The position numbers and the translations under genes are program-made. Below the pieces are notes generated by a model. It saw only the letters and a program-made list of their open reading frames with translations, was not told the DNA's origin and searched no databases. DNA of 64,000 nt from Hirudo medicinalis (Eukaryota; Annelida; Clitellata; Hirudinida; Hirudinidae), in NCBI GenBank assembly GCA_011800805.1, contig MPNW01000186.1, positions 124,001 to 188,000 of the forward strand, given 5' to 3'. Below, piece by piece: positions 1 to 13,898 of the stretch (position 1 is its first letter; each line of letters begins with the position of its first letter).

Positions 1-2357
1 TCTGGCAATCCTCGAACTGAACTGTCGATGGATTCATCAGAAATTTTAAGAGAATGTGCCTTGGATTCCTCCCAGTTAAACCTCTCTAAATCGTCAAAAG
101 TTGACACAGGGGTAGATGTGGAGGCTCTTGAGAATGATCATCATTGTATCCTACCAAAGGTTGCTTGTGATACAACAAAAACTTTGAGTTCAAGAATCAA
201 TGAGAAACTTAATGGCTTATCACTCCAAGCTAACAACGATGCCTTAATGAGAAGCATCCCCTCGAGGAATGGGTTGTCAACTTTGCAGCCAAGAAATCCC
301 ACTTTCCTGGATCTTCTTCGGAGCAGCAGATTGAGAGGGGAAAGGAAGAATTTGTTATTTTCAAAAGGACGTGGAGATGTCACTGCAAGAGCTTGTAATG
401 GTGTCATTCAGATGAGTTCCTTGGATCTGTGTGACAAAGGAATTGAAGAGGGAAATCGTGAATACACAAAACAGAAAGTTGAAAGTTTGAAGAAGCTGGA
501 AGATGATGTAAACAGTAGAAGCAGAGAATCAGATCTGGACAGAATTTCTCTCCTTCCCAAACTACCGCCACTCGAACCTCTCAGCTCCAGGAGTTTTTTG
601 GCTCCTCAAACATCACTTTCAGTCATCAGGAAAGTTCCAAACAGTTCGAGCAGTTGTGCAGTGAAATCACAAGCTTCAGAAGCAAAATATTCGTACGGCC
701 TCCTGCCACCCATTCAAATAAAAAACTCGGCCGTTAATTCAAAACAGAGGTGCCTTCCAAAACTTCCTAGTCCCACGCTGCCGACAAGGAAAGGTCTGGA
801 AAGACATCCCCATTTTGTTTTTGATATGTTTGTTGTCACCGTTGATGTTGTCACCATTGATATTGTTGTAGCTGTTGATGTTGTCACTGTTAACACTGTT
901 GTTGGTGTACAACTTGTCAAATGTTGTCCATTTATCTTTTAGTCACATTAATTGATTAAATAATTTCCCATTTAGAAAGCTTTTCTCCATTTATGAAGAA
1001 AAGAAATGGTTGCCTTAGCACCCTCAACAATTCCTGCTTGAAGAGGGAACAACACGTGATGTTTTGTGCGAGCGAGGATGAAGAGGATGCCACTGAAAAT
1101 GAAAATGCTTCTTGCATCAAGGATAATTTCCCAACCCTCGAGATACCAGGATCCTTGTTAAGTTCTGACTTGAGTGGCTGCAAAGTCAGAGTGAAGAAAT
1201 TTGTTGAAGGAAGAAGGGTTGGTATTTGTGGGTGTTTGTGGATGTTTTACATTTGGAGGGAGACATTGGTTTGTTAAAATAGAGATGAGGTTTGAAAGCT
1301 TATTAAAAGATGTTATTTTATGTATTTAATCATTTGTTAAAGTGGTCTGGTAATTCTTTATTTGGAATTATTTTTATTTGCATCCAACAATTCATTTAAT
1401 ATAATTAAATCAGACAAATTTTTCCACTTATTTTTTGTTTGAAATATTTTAATGACTGAACACCTTGAGAATGTTATGTATTTTTTCCTTTCTGTGCAGG
1501 GTCTTCATTCTCCAAACCTGAATCTGATGAAAATGCTCGAAGTCGTGACCCGGGAGAATCAGAGGTCGCGTTTGATCGGCAGGAGGACGGGTTACATCAT
1601 CTCCACTTCTTCTGACCCCGACCCTGACATCTCCGAGGAACTACCTCCCTCGTCTCTTGATTCTGAAAAAGCTCTTGTAAGCGATTTGTGTTTTGTTCTT
1701 TTAAGCCATAATGTAATGAGTGTTTGAGCTTTAACAAGGTTTTAACCATTCAGTATGAAGGTAGCTGCTAGAAGTATTGAGATGTTTTCCTTTACCAGTT
1801 AACTTACTCCAATCACCAGGAAACAGCAACTGAACCGTGTTTGCCCCCTCCGAAGAAGAAATGCGCCGTTTGCCGCAAGAAAACCAGCCTTGCTGCCAGC
1901 TTTTTGTGCAGGTGTTTCTTGTTATTGAGTTATTTGTGGAACATTGTTGTTAAACAATCACTTGTTAAATTGCTCAACTAATGATGTGATGTTAGAGCCT
2001 CACATAACCACTCAATTCTAACATCTGAACTTGCAATACTTAATAATGTCTAATTTGATTAATTACTTACATTTTTAAGTGGGGATCCTGTTTTAAAGTC
2101 TTATTGATGTTTTTATTTTGGTATTTGTTGTTGTATATTGTATCTCGATATTGTATCAGCAAACATCATTTGGAGACATTAAAACAATAAATGTTTGTAT
2201 TCTTCTAATTTTTCAATGCAGATGTGGTCAGAATTTTTGCAGCAGTCACAGATATCCTGAAGCTCACATGTGCACGATCGACTATAAAATGGAAGGAAGG
2301 AAGGTTTTAGAAGAGAGGAATCCTGTCGTCAACGCCCCCAAATTACCTAAGATTTAG
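1..2357 (+). CDS. ZFAND4: ZFAND4-like AN1-type zinc finger protein, 3' part
   Basis: Five exons join in phase: 1-793 (open at the left edge), 976-1217, 1500-1676, 1820-1911 and 2222-2357, ending in TAG. The last two exons encode an AN1 zinc finger: CAVC, then CRCGQNFC, then SHRYPEAHMC, i.e. Cx2C...CxCx4Cx2Hx5HxC. The C-terminus NPVVNAPKLPKI closely matches what I remember of the ZFAND4/ANUBL1 C-terminus. The long first exon is low in recognisable domains and rich in Ser, Leu and Pro (for example LLPKLPPLEPL), like the disordered middle of the vertebrate protein. The N-terminal ubiquitin-like domain expected in this family would lie left of the window. The reading frame runs on to 942, but the donor at 793/794 keeps phase with the next exon, so the tail 794-942 (a Val/Thr-rich repeat) is read as intron. 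The biochemical role of the family is poorly defined; AN1 fingers are found in ubiquitin-linked stress proteins. Confidence 0.85.
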
Positions 2358-4156
2358 ATTTTTGAAGAAGTTTAATATTGCTTATTTCAAATTGAATTTC
2401 TTGAGTTTTTATTTTGTTTCCCTGCTGTCTTTCACCTGTGTGTGATGTCTTCCTGCCTCGCGCGAATCCAAAAAAGCGGTTTTAGGCGATTTTATTTTAA
2501 ACCTTGGGGTACCCGAGCCATCATTTCTTCTGGAGTCAAGTTGAATGAATTTTTGGTGCTCTTTAGAATTTCGATAATTTTTTCACTCTTCACCAGTTTT
2601 GCATGTTTTAAAGTTCTTTTCTGTACAAAACTTTTCTTTGAAGTTCTTGCAATTAGTTATATTTGAATTCTCAAACATTCCCTAAAGAGACGTGACCTAA
2701 GATTATTGACCTTTTTGGGAATTGTCTAATAATCCGACTAACGTGATTGTATTTAATGTTGGTGTGATCTTATTGGGATAAGTAAGATGAATATCCATCT
2801 CTGACAAACCTTGTGAGTGTTGGTGTATTATGCACGCGTCGAGCTATTTGTACTTTCGGGGAAAGTCGAGCTTCTGAATGAAATATTCCACAGATTTGTT
2901 TTTCGTCTGCAAGTATACTTAATATTATTGGTAAGTGCTATTGATGAATATTATATGTGGAAGAATTTGATCACAAAGTTTCAATTCGATTAATATTTCC
3001 TTCAGGCACGTCACATTTAAAACAGACTATTCACTTACTTTTAATCTGCGCGACAATTTTAATGCGTCCTTTTGATAGGCTAAGTGTCGACTTGATTGCG
3101 AAGGGATATTTGAGATTGTTCGGTCTTTAAGTTGGTCCACTAAGCGGTTTTGGCCATCATCGGAATGCTTTTAGAGGATGCATTGGGATCTCAAAAGGTG
3201 CAAGTAACTGGCAGTAACGTGTAGTAACAATTAATGACTATAAAACGGATTCAGGCGATGTTTCAGCTGTAGATTTTGTCGTTCAGGCTGCAATTGGACA
3301 TACATCAAAAACTTGTAAACCGAATGATCATGTACTAACACTATCTAACAATTTTTGCTCGAAGTGTGAACGCAGGGTTGGTTTCTGCTTGCAATGATTT
3401 TATTCTCATTGAAAATGTTACTCATGCGAGAAAATATATTCCAGTGGCAATATTTTCTAACGTTTATAAATTGAAAGGTGTGGAAATAACTTAACGAAAA
3501 GAGTCTAAACCTATCCAGGATCAAATTAAAATTGGGATTCATATGATTATAGTAATACTAGTTTAATTTGAGGATTCTAAAATAAATAGTAAAGTATCTG
3601 CTTCATAATGCATCACGGTCGTTGCGGTCGCTATTTTGCACGTTTACAGGTTTTTCGAGAAGTTTGCGGAAAGGGAACCTTGTTCTGGTCAAAATAAATT
3701 CGTATTCGCAATTCGTTTGAAAGTTTTAGTTGACATGGAACTTAATTAAGGGAGTTTTTATAAGGCTTAGCATAGTTTTATCCTAAAATGTCATACAAAA
3801 TAAAAAGTAGAAAAAAAGAAAGGCTATTTTGACCTACTTTACACGGAGCTATGAAAATTCAAAATCAGGGTCTCAGCAAGTAATTAAGAGCTCATTACGT
3901 GATATTATTTAAGAGCCCTTAAACCAAAAGGTCTCAAAATGATCAAAAATTGTAGCATATTAACCACAAAGCGAAAGGACAATAATAAGAGCATTCCTAT
4001 ATTTATCAGGAGGAAATATTACCCTATTATCAATTCCTAAAATAAACACTTAACCCTTTTTATTAACCTTGTGCAGCTGCAACAATAATCTCAGAATGCA
4101 AGATTTAATATTCTGCAAGACATAATTAATCCAATATAACGAAGCTCAAAGTAATT
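2358..4156. other. intergenic, AT-rich
   Basis: No supported gene. The short frames here lack coding character, splice consistency and recognisable motifs. The 3' end of the ZFAND4-like transcript should lie in the first few hundred bases. Confidence 0.5.
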
Positions 4157-6066
4157 TTATAAAAATGTACCAGACCAGAAATTCCAATTTGCTTGAATAT
4201 TAATGGATGATAAGTTGAATCCTTTCGGATGAATATTGAATTCGCAGGTGTTTGTTACCTGGTCATGGTTAATTGAGTCACATCTCGGATTATTGCTGAT
4301 ACATTTGATTATGCATCCGGTGATTGTCCTTTTTGATCTCAAAGTTGATGCCACGAAACCTATTAATCTCTTCTGGTTCCTGGGTCTCCAAATATATCCT
4401 AAGAAATTCGAATTAAATTGACAAAATTGGGCACTCAAATTTATATTAATAATATCCATGACTTCAAGTTGACAAGTTTTTCCAATTGACAAAAATTAAG
4501 GTCTTGCACTAGTCAGCATTGAACGCAGTTAAACATGTTTAAATTTCCCAATAAAAATACTTTGGCGGGAAGGCACATTTTACGAAATCGGAACAAACCA
4601 AAAAAACGCATGATAGCATGAATACAAATGAGTAAATCTTAAATATGTCGTTGTTGTTATGGATTAACCCCGTTATACCAGATGATTAGGACGGTGTTCC
4701 CACAATATCCAAACCATTTATTATTTTAAGATTTGTGCCAAACTAATTTGGGGAAACTTATCCTTTCTGTAAGCTGTAGATTTTTTAGCAAACAATCATA
4801 AAACCTTGATGAGTTTCATTGACTTGGTAGGCCTCCAATTCACAAACAGCCATTCCCTTCTTATCGCCAGCGTTCAGATCCATTTGTATGATGAGGAACC
4901 TTCCAGGAGGGAGGTTGTAGTTACACTTTACAATGCCTACTATAATGAAAGACATGATTCCTGGATACTGACCGCAAAGGGGGTACTGACCTCTCTGTGG
5001 TGGCATGACCGTTACATCAACATTTGTCAATCCTACCCAAAAGTAGCTCAACCTTCCAGTTACTGAAACACAATAATTAAACTAAGGCGTTAAAATTAAT
5101 TTTAATTTGTTTATGTTTATCGATATTATATGGCATGTGGATACAAATTAAATGTAACTCAGTTGGCTGCTCGCTACTAAGAAATTTGTAGTAGATTTTT
5201 TGACAAGCCGGACAGAGGCGTTATAAAATGAACGTCAATTGAATGCCGTGTCATTTGCAAATGTAATCGCAATTTGCCAACTTTGCTGAACGTTTATATT
5301 TCCGTTGTCATAATGAGCTTAAATTGAATTTGACGAGAAAATAAACAAAAGTTATGTCAACTCTCTCTTGTGTTTTATTGAAGAAACGGAACTCACCGAT
5401 TTCATTTCCCGCCCGGTTGTAAGCAACCACGAAATCCAGCAAGTACTTCATCAGGAGGTCAACTGAGAGCCACATGGGATCTCCATACACATCGGCAACA
5501 TGAGAACACGAACAAGCGAATGCGTCCGGATTACGGTTACCATCGACTGCTTTCGATGCGTTTAGGTAACCGCACGTGAAGATATAATGGATGCTACTTT
5601 CGTAAGCAGGTTTACGAAGTGCAATGTTGGATGGTTGAGCTTTAACAACTACAACTGAATCATGTTACATGGTAATTTAATTTGATTATTATTAATTAGT
5701 TGTTAAATTAATTAGCTGTTATTTTAATTTACATCAATAGCTTAAAATATATTTGTTTCTTTGTACCAATTCTTTCGTCCGTTCTTTTTCACAATTAAAA
5801 ATTTAATATAATAAATATTAGACATTCATTGAATGAATGATGTAAGCTGGTATCGGAGTACATATAGTTTACATAAAGCTATTTTAGGATTAAGAATTTA
5901 TGGTGACAGTTGAAATAGAGTTCCTCTTTGGTAGCTATTTTAAAGATAATTGGCAATTTAATTTTTGAGAATTAAAATTTTTTTCTATAATGTCATACTA
6001 ATGATATAATACTTCATGCTATCATTGCTTACCTATGCATATAAACTGGATGCAAATAAGATTCAT
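4157..6066 (-). CDS. secreted F-type lectin + PAN/apple-like protein, copy A
   Basis: Four phase-1 exons join cleanly: 6033-6066, 5397-5654, 4805-5062 and 4157-4398, giving 263 aa. Exon 1 encodes a short hydrophobic leader (MNLICIQFICI). Exons 2-3 encode one F5/8-type fucolectin (F-type lectin) domain: start NIALRKPAYESS, core YLNASKAVDGNRNPD, the SCSH cysteine/histidine box, VDLLMKYLLDFVVAYNRAG, then CELEAYQV near the end. Exon 4 carries a PAN/apple-like segment (ASTLRS, CIIKCISNNPRCDSIN, NTCEFN). F-type lectins bind fucose through a His and an Arg-x-Asp motif. Here the Arg of YNRAG is followed by Gly where Asp is expected, so sugar specificity is doubtful. It is probably an extracellular lectin or adhesion protein, perhaps immune. 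The paralogue at 12.7-13.9 kb has the same exon lengths and phases. Confidence 0.8.
5655..6032 (-). other. intron 1 of lectin copy A
   Basis: AT-rich intron separating the 34-base leader exon from the lectin domain; I see nothing else in it. Confidence 0.6.
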
Positions 6067-6434
6067 GTCTGACGATGCATAAGATATGTTTATCAAGAGA
6101 ACAATCAAGAAATAGTATTCGTATTCGGGTTTATAAGGAGAGGATCCTTGTTTGGCTGGTTGTCATGCTCACTGAGAAACACTTGAATTCACACAATGAA
6201 TACTATTTAAACTCAAGACGTTCATACATTCATGGGATTACAATTGTCCAATTCATCCGACAATGAAATACAACAACCCATAATGGCAAGACAATGAAGC
6301 ATTCATTTACTGCTTGAATATAAATAATATTCCTATTTAAAATAAATTACAAATTACATTGACATAGTAATTATGAGCAATGGTCGAGGAATTGAGAATA
6401 TTTATTATATAATAATATTATTATAATAAGTTCA
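6067..6434. other. upstream region of lectin copy A
   Basis: AT-rich, with no gene seen. It should contain the promoter of lectin copy A, but no convincing TATA element or other motif stands out. Confidence 0.4.
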
Positions 6435-6480
6435 TTTGTAAAGCGCCATAAGCATGAGCGTCAGGGGCGCTTCGTCCTTA
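6435..6480 (-). repeat. SINE 3' tail fragment
   Basis: The segment around TTGTAAAGCGCCATAAGC followed by GAGCGTCAGGGGCGC is the near reverse complement of the tail of the tRNA-derived SINE at 16.8-17.1 kb (GCGTCCCTGCC...CTTATGGCGCTTTATAAA). It is a truncated, inverted copy of the same family. Confidence 0.65.
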
Positions 6481-6751
6481 GGTGCTGTGGGAAAAGATGG
6501 GTCTTGAGGTTAGCCTTGAAGAGGCTGAACGAATCAGAGGCCCTGAGTTCTGCGGAATCAGCGTTATGTCTCCCTGACTGTTTATAGTTTGTGACGCCGA
6601 CAGTTTAGTTGTGATATTCGTTTAATTTTATCAGATGCAAATTAGTTGTTGTAAATATCGTCTGCCTGTTTAACGCGTTACGCTTTGATTGGCTGGCTAG
6701 ACAGAGCCTGAAAAGTCTTCTCTCTTTATTCAACCAATCCTGTTGTCTGGG

Positions 6752-6903
6752 GTAGTCCCTCATTCCTGGAAGAGAGCCACGGTTGTTCCAATTCCAAAGA
6801 AAGGAAAGCCACCTTCAGAACCATCCTTATACAGATCCTCCTACCGTCATATTTCTCTGACTTCCTCTCTTTGTAATCTCCTTGAACGGGTGGTTGCCAT
6901 GAG
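6752..6903 (+). mobile_element. LINE reverse transcriptase fragment
   Basis: Read in one plus-strand frame, this stretch gives VVPHSWKRATVVPIPKKGK, then SSYRHISLTSSLCNLLERVV and AMR. That is the conserved 'SWK.A.VVPIPKKGK...YRPISLTS...K.LER' block of jockey/CR1/RTE-type reverse transcriptases. It opens and stops abruptly, so it is a dead fragment. Confidence 0.8.
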
Positions 6904-6958
6904 ACCATGAGACATGAGACATTCGCGGGGCGAAGTACCGTATACTAACGTGTACGGA

Positions 6959-8606
6959 CTAACATGTGAAAGTGGCAGAATGTTTTTCGCGCAAGCACCA
7001 TACTACGAATGGTAATTTATGCCATAGCTTGGCATGTGCCACATCCAATTTATAGATCATGTTTTTGATGCACTGATTACACCGCTCCACCAACACCCCG
7101 ACGCTTCGGGATGTCCCGGCGTGTTGAAAAGCGGACAACATCCTAAGCTCTTCAAAAATAACTGAGTTAATGGGCTAGTAAAGTTCGCTCCACAATCCGA
7201 ACTTATTACCCATGGAGAAAATCATAAAGATTTGCAGCAAGCATTCACATACGGCTTGTGCGTTCATAGAACTTAACGGACATGCCATCGGCCATCGTGA
7301 AAAGAGATCGACTACAACCAGTGCATAGTTAAACTTTGGTTGCGCTGCATCTCCTTTCGGAAACATCGGTCCGATACAATCCATCACTAAATGGCTAAAA
7401 GGGATTGCATCTCCCTTAGGGATAGGACTAATGGGAACACTGTCCTTTTTTTGGTATGGATGCCCTAAGCTGGCACCTTAAAGGACTCTCAGTACGCACG
7501 AACTCGATTTTTCATATCCGAAAACCAGGAATTGATACGAATCCGCTGTCGTGATGTCGTTTCGAAGCCATATGTCCCGAGTAAGGAGCATCATGCCCCA
7601 TCTCAAGAACGACCGAAATTCGTTGATCAGGCAAGCTAAACTTTTGAATATCTGATCCCATAAAATCTCACGATGATAAAGTAAACTCCTATAAAGAAAC
7701 CCTTCTTATTCTGTTTCGCTAACTGATAAAATGTTTACAATGAGGGACATGACCGCTGCTCCTCAGCAAAGGAGTCAGCATCTACTCCCTTACCATGCTC
7801 TGAAATCTTAGATATGGTTTGGATAGTAACGGTTTGAAAACTAGCGTCCTCCTGTAAACAGGCTCAACGACGTCACCGTTGCGATAAGATTTGCTTCTCA
7901 TCTATGTTAACCTCCTTTTTCGTGGCATCGAAAGCCAGACGAGAATAAGTTTCGTCGTATTTCATTTTCAAGGAAAGGAAACGTTCCCTTGAAAGAACAG
8001 GGCTGATATGAAACTCATGCAAAAGAGCTTCTTTTAACAACTCGTAGTCATGCAATTGATTAAAAGACATGCGCCCATCAATGATCTAGCTTTAGCGCTA
8101 AGATTATCCTGTAATATTTTAGGCTTTATATAATCATCAACTTCGTAAGACAGAAATTGATTCTATAGATAATCAAAGTATCCTAGGTTGGCGGCTGGGA
8201 CGTCAGGAAACTCGTCCACCAATCCTTTAAGCGCGTCCTTAAATCTATTTGTTCGAGCGGTTAAAGTAGAATCGTGCGACTCAATACTGTTTCTCGTCAA
8301 ATTTAACTCTTGTTCTTTGAGTCTATCGGCTCTTTCGTCTCTCCGCCGCCTCTCCTCGAACTCCATGAACCTCAGTTTCCTGTTCTGTCTTTCCTCCTCT
8401 AATTTCATTTTATTTAATCTCATCTCATGTTCTAATTTCATTCGCACAACCTCTTTATCTTCCATTAATCGATCCCTCATTATCTCCTCACACAACTTCC
8501 TCCTCCTTGCTTCTCCATCCCGTGACCCTCTACTTTTATCATCACCAAATTCAACAAATAACTGATTTGGGTTAGGGCTCTTTAACGATTCGCATGAGAA
8601 ACCCAC
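6959..8606 (-). mobile_element. degenerate Ty3/gypsy-type retrotransposon (gag and integrase parts)
   Basis: Reading right to left, 8606-8163 encodes a highly charged, Arg/Glu/Lys-rich coiled coil ending DALKGLVDEFPDVPAANLG, and 8070-7873 holds a gag-like block (YELLKEALLHEFHISP, YDETYSRLAFDA). After a decayed HH-CC-like zinc region (SGHMASK at about 7580), 7387-7175 gives integrase core (MDCIGPMFPKGD, YALVVVDLFSRW) and 7141-6959 gives later integrase sequence (ERCNQCIKNM, LWHKLPFVVWCLREK). Reverse transcriptase and RNase H are missing or unrecognisable, frames are broken by stops, and I could not find LTRs. It is a non-autonomous fossil. Confidence 0.75.
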
Positions 8607-9093
8607 ATCTCCGTTGATATATTTAAATCGGCTTCTGCCATCATTAACTATAAACCTACACGAAAGGGCAACCTACAAAAGGGCAAGTGATAGTTCTCAC
8701 CGCGATAGTTCACGGATTCCTGTTTGAGGCAATCTTCTCCAATGAACTGGCGACGATATGACGCATTCTGCTGCGACGCCCGGCATCACGCAGACGAACA
8801 TTCAGACCCATCACTCAAACATACAACTCCGCGCAATGAAATAAACACGAAAAATAAAATTAACAATGTCGTGTCACTGGCAATGGACGTGCGATTGTTG
8901 AGGACAGAGGCATTCAAGTTGTTGGTATGAGACCGACAATTTGGGCAGAATAAAAAAATTGACAAAAAAGTGAAACCATCGCAATTTAAATCGATATACT
9001 TTCGTTTCTAATAACTGTAATATATAATATATATATACATAGTATTATACATAATACGTTAACTTGCAAGTTATGCACAATTCAGTTTTCAAA
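8607..9093. other. intergenic
   Basis: No supported gene; includes a TA-rich run near 9015-9060. Confidence 0.4.
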
Positions 9094-9240
9094 TGAGCAC
9101 TACCCTACAAGGACAAGACCCCCCAAGAGCCAGGATAGGGTTCCCTCGAGGCAACGACAAGAGAGGCTGGTCAGGACTGGATGAAGAACTCAAGCAAGGA
9201 CTCAAGAAAAGCCTGAAGGATGGATCAGTGAAGTNGATGC
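9094..9240 (+). mobile_element. possible LINE fragment with an isolated N
   Basis: One frame gives a Gly/Lys/Asp-rich peptide (GWSGLDEELKQGLKKSLKDG) with unusually GC-rich codons for this neighbourhood. A single N at 9234 and the LINE fragment 600 bases downstream suggest collapsed repeat sequence. The family is uncertain. Confidence 0.35.
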
Positions 9241-9837
9241 TGTGATGCTCTCTGTCAATTAGTGGTGTTATTTCCAACCATCTGCGATGAGATGGATTTC
9301 GCTATTCGATGTCTACCCATACAGACAGAGTAGAGAAAATTCAGACGCAATTTATAAGTAATCTCATCTTTAGGTCATCTTTAATATTACGATCGACTGA
9401 AAGCTCTCAGCACTCTAAATCTGTGGAAAATGGTAAACCATTTCAGCTTACTTTTTTCATATTTTGAAAGGTGAACTGCTTAAACTAGATTTTTTAACCA
9501 AATGCGAGGGCCTGCTAAGCCAACTTGCGATTTGAGTTAAACTTGATTGAAACAACAAAATATTATTTTTCAAATCAAAGGGTATCCGGAAAATTCATAG
9601 TCTAAAAAATTTAGGATTCCAGCTGCCCTCCCTGAGTTTCTGTTGCCCCCTTCCTGGACTTTTCGGGTTGGCATTTGATATAGCTTATCGATTGACGTGC
9701 AACATATGCTATGCCGTACAAAGAGAATCATTTTACCAGACCCTCATCAAGTCACATTTGTCTGATAAATTTTCTATGATCCAATCAGAGTATAATTCTC
9801 TGAATTAATTGTCATTAATGTTGTATCGGTTGCCCTC

Positions 9838-10805
9838 TACAGTAGGAGCACGAGCCTGCGACTGCCACTAAGGTCCATCGTGGAAGAGTACAAACTCTCC
9901 AAGATAAGAACACAGTGGATGCTCAATAACTCCGCGGACAGCAGGATCCGCGAAGTCAAGCCACTACTCANNNNNNNNNNNNNNNNNNNNNNNNNNNNNN
10001 NNNNNNNNNNNNNNNNNNNNNNNNNNNNNNNNNNNNNNNNNNNNNNNNNNNNNNNNNNNNNNNNNNNNNNNNNNNNNNNNNNNNNNNNNNNNNNNNNNNN
10101 NNNNNNNNNNNNNNNNNNNNNNNNNNNNNNNNNNNNNNNNNNNNNNNNNNNNNNNNNNNNNNNNNNNNNNNNNNNNNNNNNNNNNNNNNNNNNNNNNNNN
10201 NNNNNNNNNNNNNNNNNNNNNNNNNNNNNNNNNNNNNNNNNNNNNNNNNNNNNNNNNNNNNNNNNNNNNNNNNNNNNNNNNNNNNNNNNNNNNNNNNNNN
10301 NNNNNNNNNNNNNNNNNNNNNNNNNNNNNNNNNNNNNNNNNNNNNNNNNNNNNNNNNNNNNNNNNNNNNNNNNNNNNNNNNNNNNNNNNNNNNNNNNNNN
10401 NNNNNNNNNNNNNNNNNNNNNNNNNNNNNNNNNNNNNNNNNNNNNNNNNNNNNNNNNNNNNNNNNNNNNNNNNNNNNNNNNNNNNNNNNNNNNNNNNNNN
10501 NNNNNNNNNNNNNNNNNNNNNNNNNNNNNNNNNNNNNNNNNNNNNNNNNNNNNNNNNNNNNNNNNNNNNNNNNNNNNNNNNNNNNNNNNNNNNNNNNNNN
10601 NNNNNNNNNNNNNNNNNNNNNNNNNNNNNNNNNNNNNNNNNNNNNNNNNNNNNNNNNNNNNNNNNNNACCGACAGGGACATCCGGCTGATCACCGGATGC
10701 GGCCCGCCCCCCCGAAAACGTCAGGAGATTCAAAGGGCCGAAACGTTTGAAGACGGGGGAACCTCCTCTGAGGATCCCTGTCGGAGCTCCAAGGAGGAGT
10801 ATTAA
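9838..10805 (+). mobile_element. R2-like LINE fragment interrupted by an assembly gap
   Basis: The bases before the gap translate to SLRLPLRSIVEEYKLSKIRTQW and on to the Ns (split here: LRLPLRSIVEEYK, then IRTQWMLNNSAD). This resembles the 'LRLPL.SIVEE.K..KARL..ML..S.D' block downstream of the reverse transcriptase in a LINE family common in marine invertebrates. After the gap, GC-rich sequence continues to about 10805 with an open frame but no recognised motif. The same family seems to be present at 58.7-59.4 kb. Confidence 0.6.
9971..10667. other. assembly gap (697 N)
   Basis: An unbroken run of N. Reading frames that cross it are meaningless. Confidence 0.99.
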
Positions 10806-11860
<1,055 letters not shown>

Positions 11861-11925
11861 ATGTTAGGTCGTTAAATCTCTTTCTTTGTAAGATGCTATA
11901 GTCAAAGTCTTTGTCATTGTGAAGC

Positions 11926-11931
11926 AATAAA
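11926..11931 (+). promoter_or_regulatory. poly(A) signal of the histone H3 gene
   Basis: Canonical AATAAA 66 bases downstream of the H3 stop codon. With no visible stem-loop, this suggests a polyadenylated H3 mRNA. Confidence 0.75.
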
Positions 11932-12695
11932 GAGAATTACATCCATTTTCTGATTATTTTAAAGTTTAATTCGACAATTATCGGTAATTAGAGCCCAGTC
12001 AAGGGCCATTGGAATTTAGAATGGATTTTAACAAGTAGTAAGAATTACATCATGAATTCCAATTGTCTGATAAATCAAAGAAATAGTCTATAATCGAAGA
12101 GTTGCCTTATACTAGGAAAGGATTTAAACAACCGAGGAATAATTATGTTACACAATACCAGATTCCACTTGCATTTTAAGAAAACCAATAGTAATTTGAT
12201 AAAGTCATGGGCCAATGAAATCTTTAAAATGGTAACAGAAGTGCCACATTATGTTTTATCACGATTTGTTTTCTTTTGTCATTTCTTATTTAGACTGTCC
12301 TATTTCACCACTCTTCTCTTTGTTCCTTTCATCTTCTTCTCGGTCCTTGGCAATTTCTGCTGGTTGGCAGGCCTTGTCAGCCTCAACAAAGGCAGAACCA
12401 CGATGAGAAGTGAAGGGGTGTGAACTGAACAAGTGGGTGCTCATGCTTTTGTCAAAAGATGAAACCAGACACTGATTTTATTTTGATTGCTGATAAGAGT
12501 CGGGGTGTTTGGTCTCCTACTTGGTGTCCACGATTTGCTACATCGTCGGCATATTTTACGAGCAACAGCTGCTCAGCACATTTTATTAAATGAAAAAGTA
12601 ATATCGAAAACACAGCAGAATTGTTAAGAATTTTAAGTTGTTAAGAATGCTTAGCAAATAATTTGATCATTCCAAAAAGATGGTGGCACCAAATG
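11932..12695. other. intergenic
   Basis: Contains a 92-codon frame (12145-12423) with a hydrophobic middle (about 40 residues rich in Phe and Leu). It lacks a family match and splice support, so it is not called as a gene. Confidence 0.4.
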
Positions 12696-13898
12696 TCATG
12701 CAAAAGTTCCAAACCAAAAAACCCAATTTGGAGAATAATAGGTGGACGAAAAATTGAATCCATTGAGATGCAAGTTGAGTTCGCAGGTGTTTGTTACCTG
12801 GTCATGGTTAATTGAGTCACATCTCGGATTATTGCTGATACATTTGATTATGCATCCGGTGATTGTCCATTTTGATCTCAAAGTTGATGCCACGAAACCG
12901 ATTAATCTCGCATGATTCCTGGACTTCCAAATATACCCTAAGAAATTAAGTGGTTCATAACATTAAATGACAATTCCGATGATGTCATGCGCTGTTCATT
13001 CGCACAACCTTGATCAGTACCATTGACTTCGTAGGCTTCCAATTCACAAACGGATAATCCTTTTCCATCACCAGCATTCAGATCCATTTGTACGATGAGG
13101 AACCTTCCAGGAGAGAGGTTATAGTTGCACTTGACAACGCCCACTGTAATGAAAGACATGATTCCTGGATAGTGACCGCAAAGGGGGTACTGACCTCTCT
13201 GTGGTGGCATGATCGTTACATCCACATTTGTCAATCCTACCCAAAAGTAGCTCAGCCGTCCAGATACTGATGAACGTATTAGAAATTAAGAATTGCAATT
13301 GGGTAACATTCTGCATACTTTAATTGACATAACTGAAGCAAAGCACAAAATGTGTCAAAATTATATGTTTATAAAATAGAACTTACACATCATATTTCCT
13401 GCCCGGTTGTAAGCAACCACGAAATCCAGCAAGTACTTCATCAGGAGGTCAACTGAGAGCCACATGGGATCTCCATACACATCGGCAACATGAGAACACG
13501 AACAAGCGAATGTGTCCGGATTACGGTTACCATCGACTGCTTTCGATGCGTTTAGGTAACCGCAGGGCGCATAGTAATGGGCACTGCTTTGATAAGCGGG
13601 TTTTTTTAGCGCCAAGTTAAACCTTTGGGCATTACAAGTTGCTGAAGGGGACATTTAAAAAATTACAAGATCTGATTGAATACCATTTTTGAATATAATA
13701 AATTTCACCATGTCACTTTATTTTTATTTACTGTTTTTTGCAAATTTATTTAGCATTTTTAAACATTTTGTAAATATTACGTACATAAGTCTTACCAAGA
13801 CTTGTTGTTACATGAATAATTTGCAAAATACTTTTTCATACTCGCGATAATTTTAACGACTCACCGATGCAGATATTCACGAAGAGTAAAAGCTTCAT
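12696..13898 (-). CDS. secreted F-type lectin + PAN/apple-like protein, copy B
   Basis: Exons 13865-13898, 13387-13641, 13009-13266 and 12696-12937 join in phase 1 throughout, giving 262 aa. The leader is MKLLLFVNICI. The lectin domain (FNLALKKPAYQSSAHYY, YLNASKAVDGNRNPD, ACSCSHVADVYG, VDLLMKYLLDFVVAYNRAG, GRLSYFWVGLTNVDVT) is almost identical to copy A in exons 2-3. It differs near the start of the domain (APCG against FTCG) and at the end. Exon 4 has the same PAN/apple-like motif (CIIKCISNNPRCDSIN, NTCELN). The two genes sit on the same strand 7.8 kb apart, with transposon debris and histone H3 between them. Exon sequence is far better conserved than introns, so both copies are probably functional. 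The role is inferred as extracellular carbohydrate or protein recognition. Confidence 0.82.

Noticed and set aside
794..942. Continuation of the ZFAND4-like exon into a Val/Thr-rich repeat
   Set aside because: A donor at 793/794 keeps phase with the next conserved exon; the repeat reads as intron.
9837..10733. Frames of 240-300 codons on both strands
   Set aside because: They are open only because they cross the 697-base run of N.
12145..12423. 92-codon hydrophobic frame
   Set aside because: AT-driven Phe/Leu content, no family match, no splice or promoter support.
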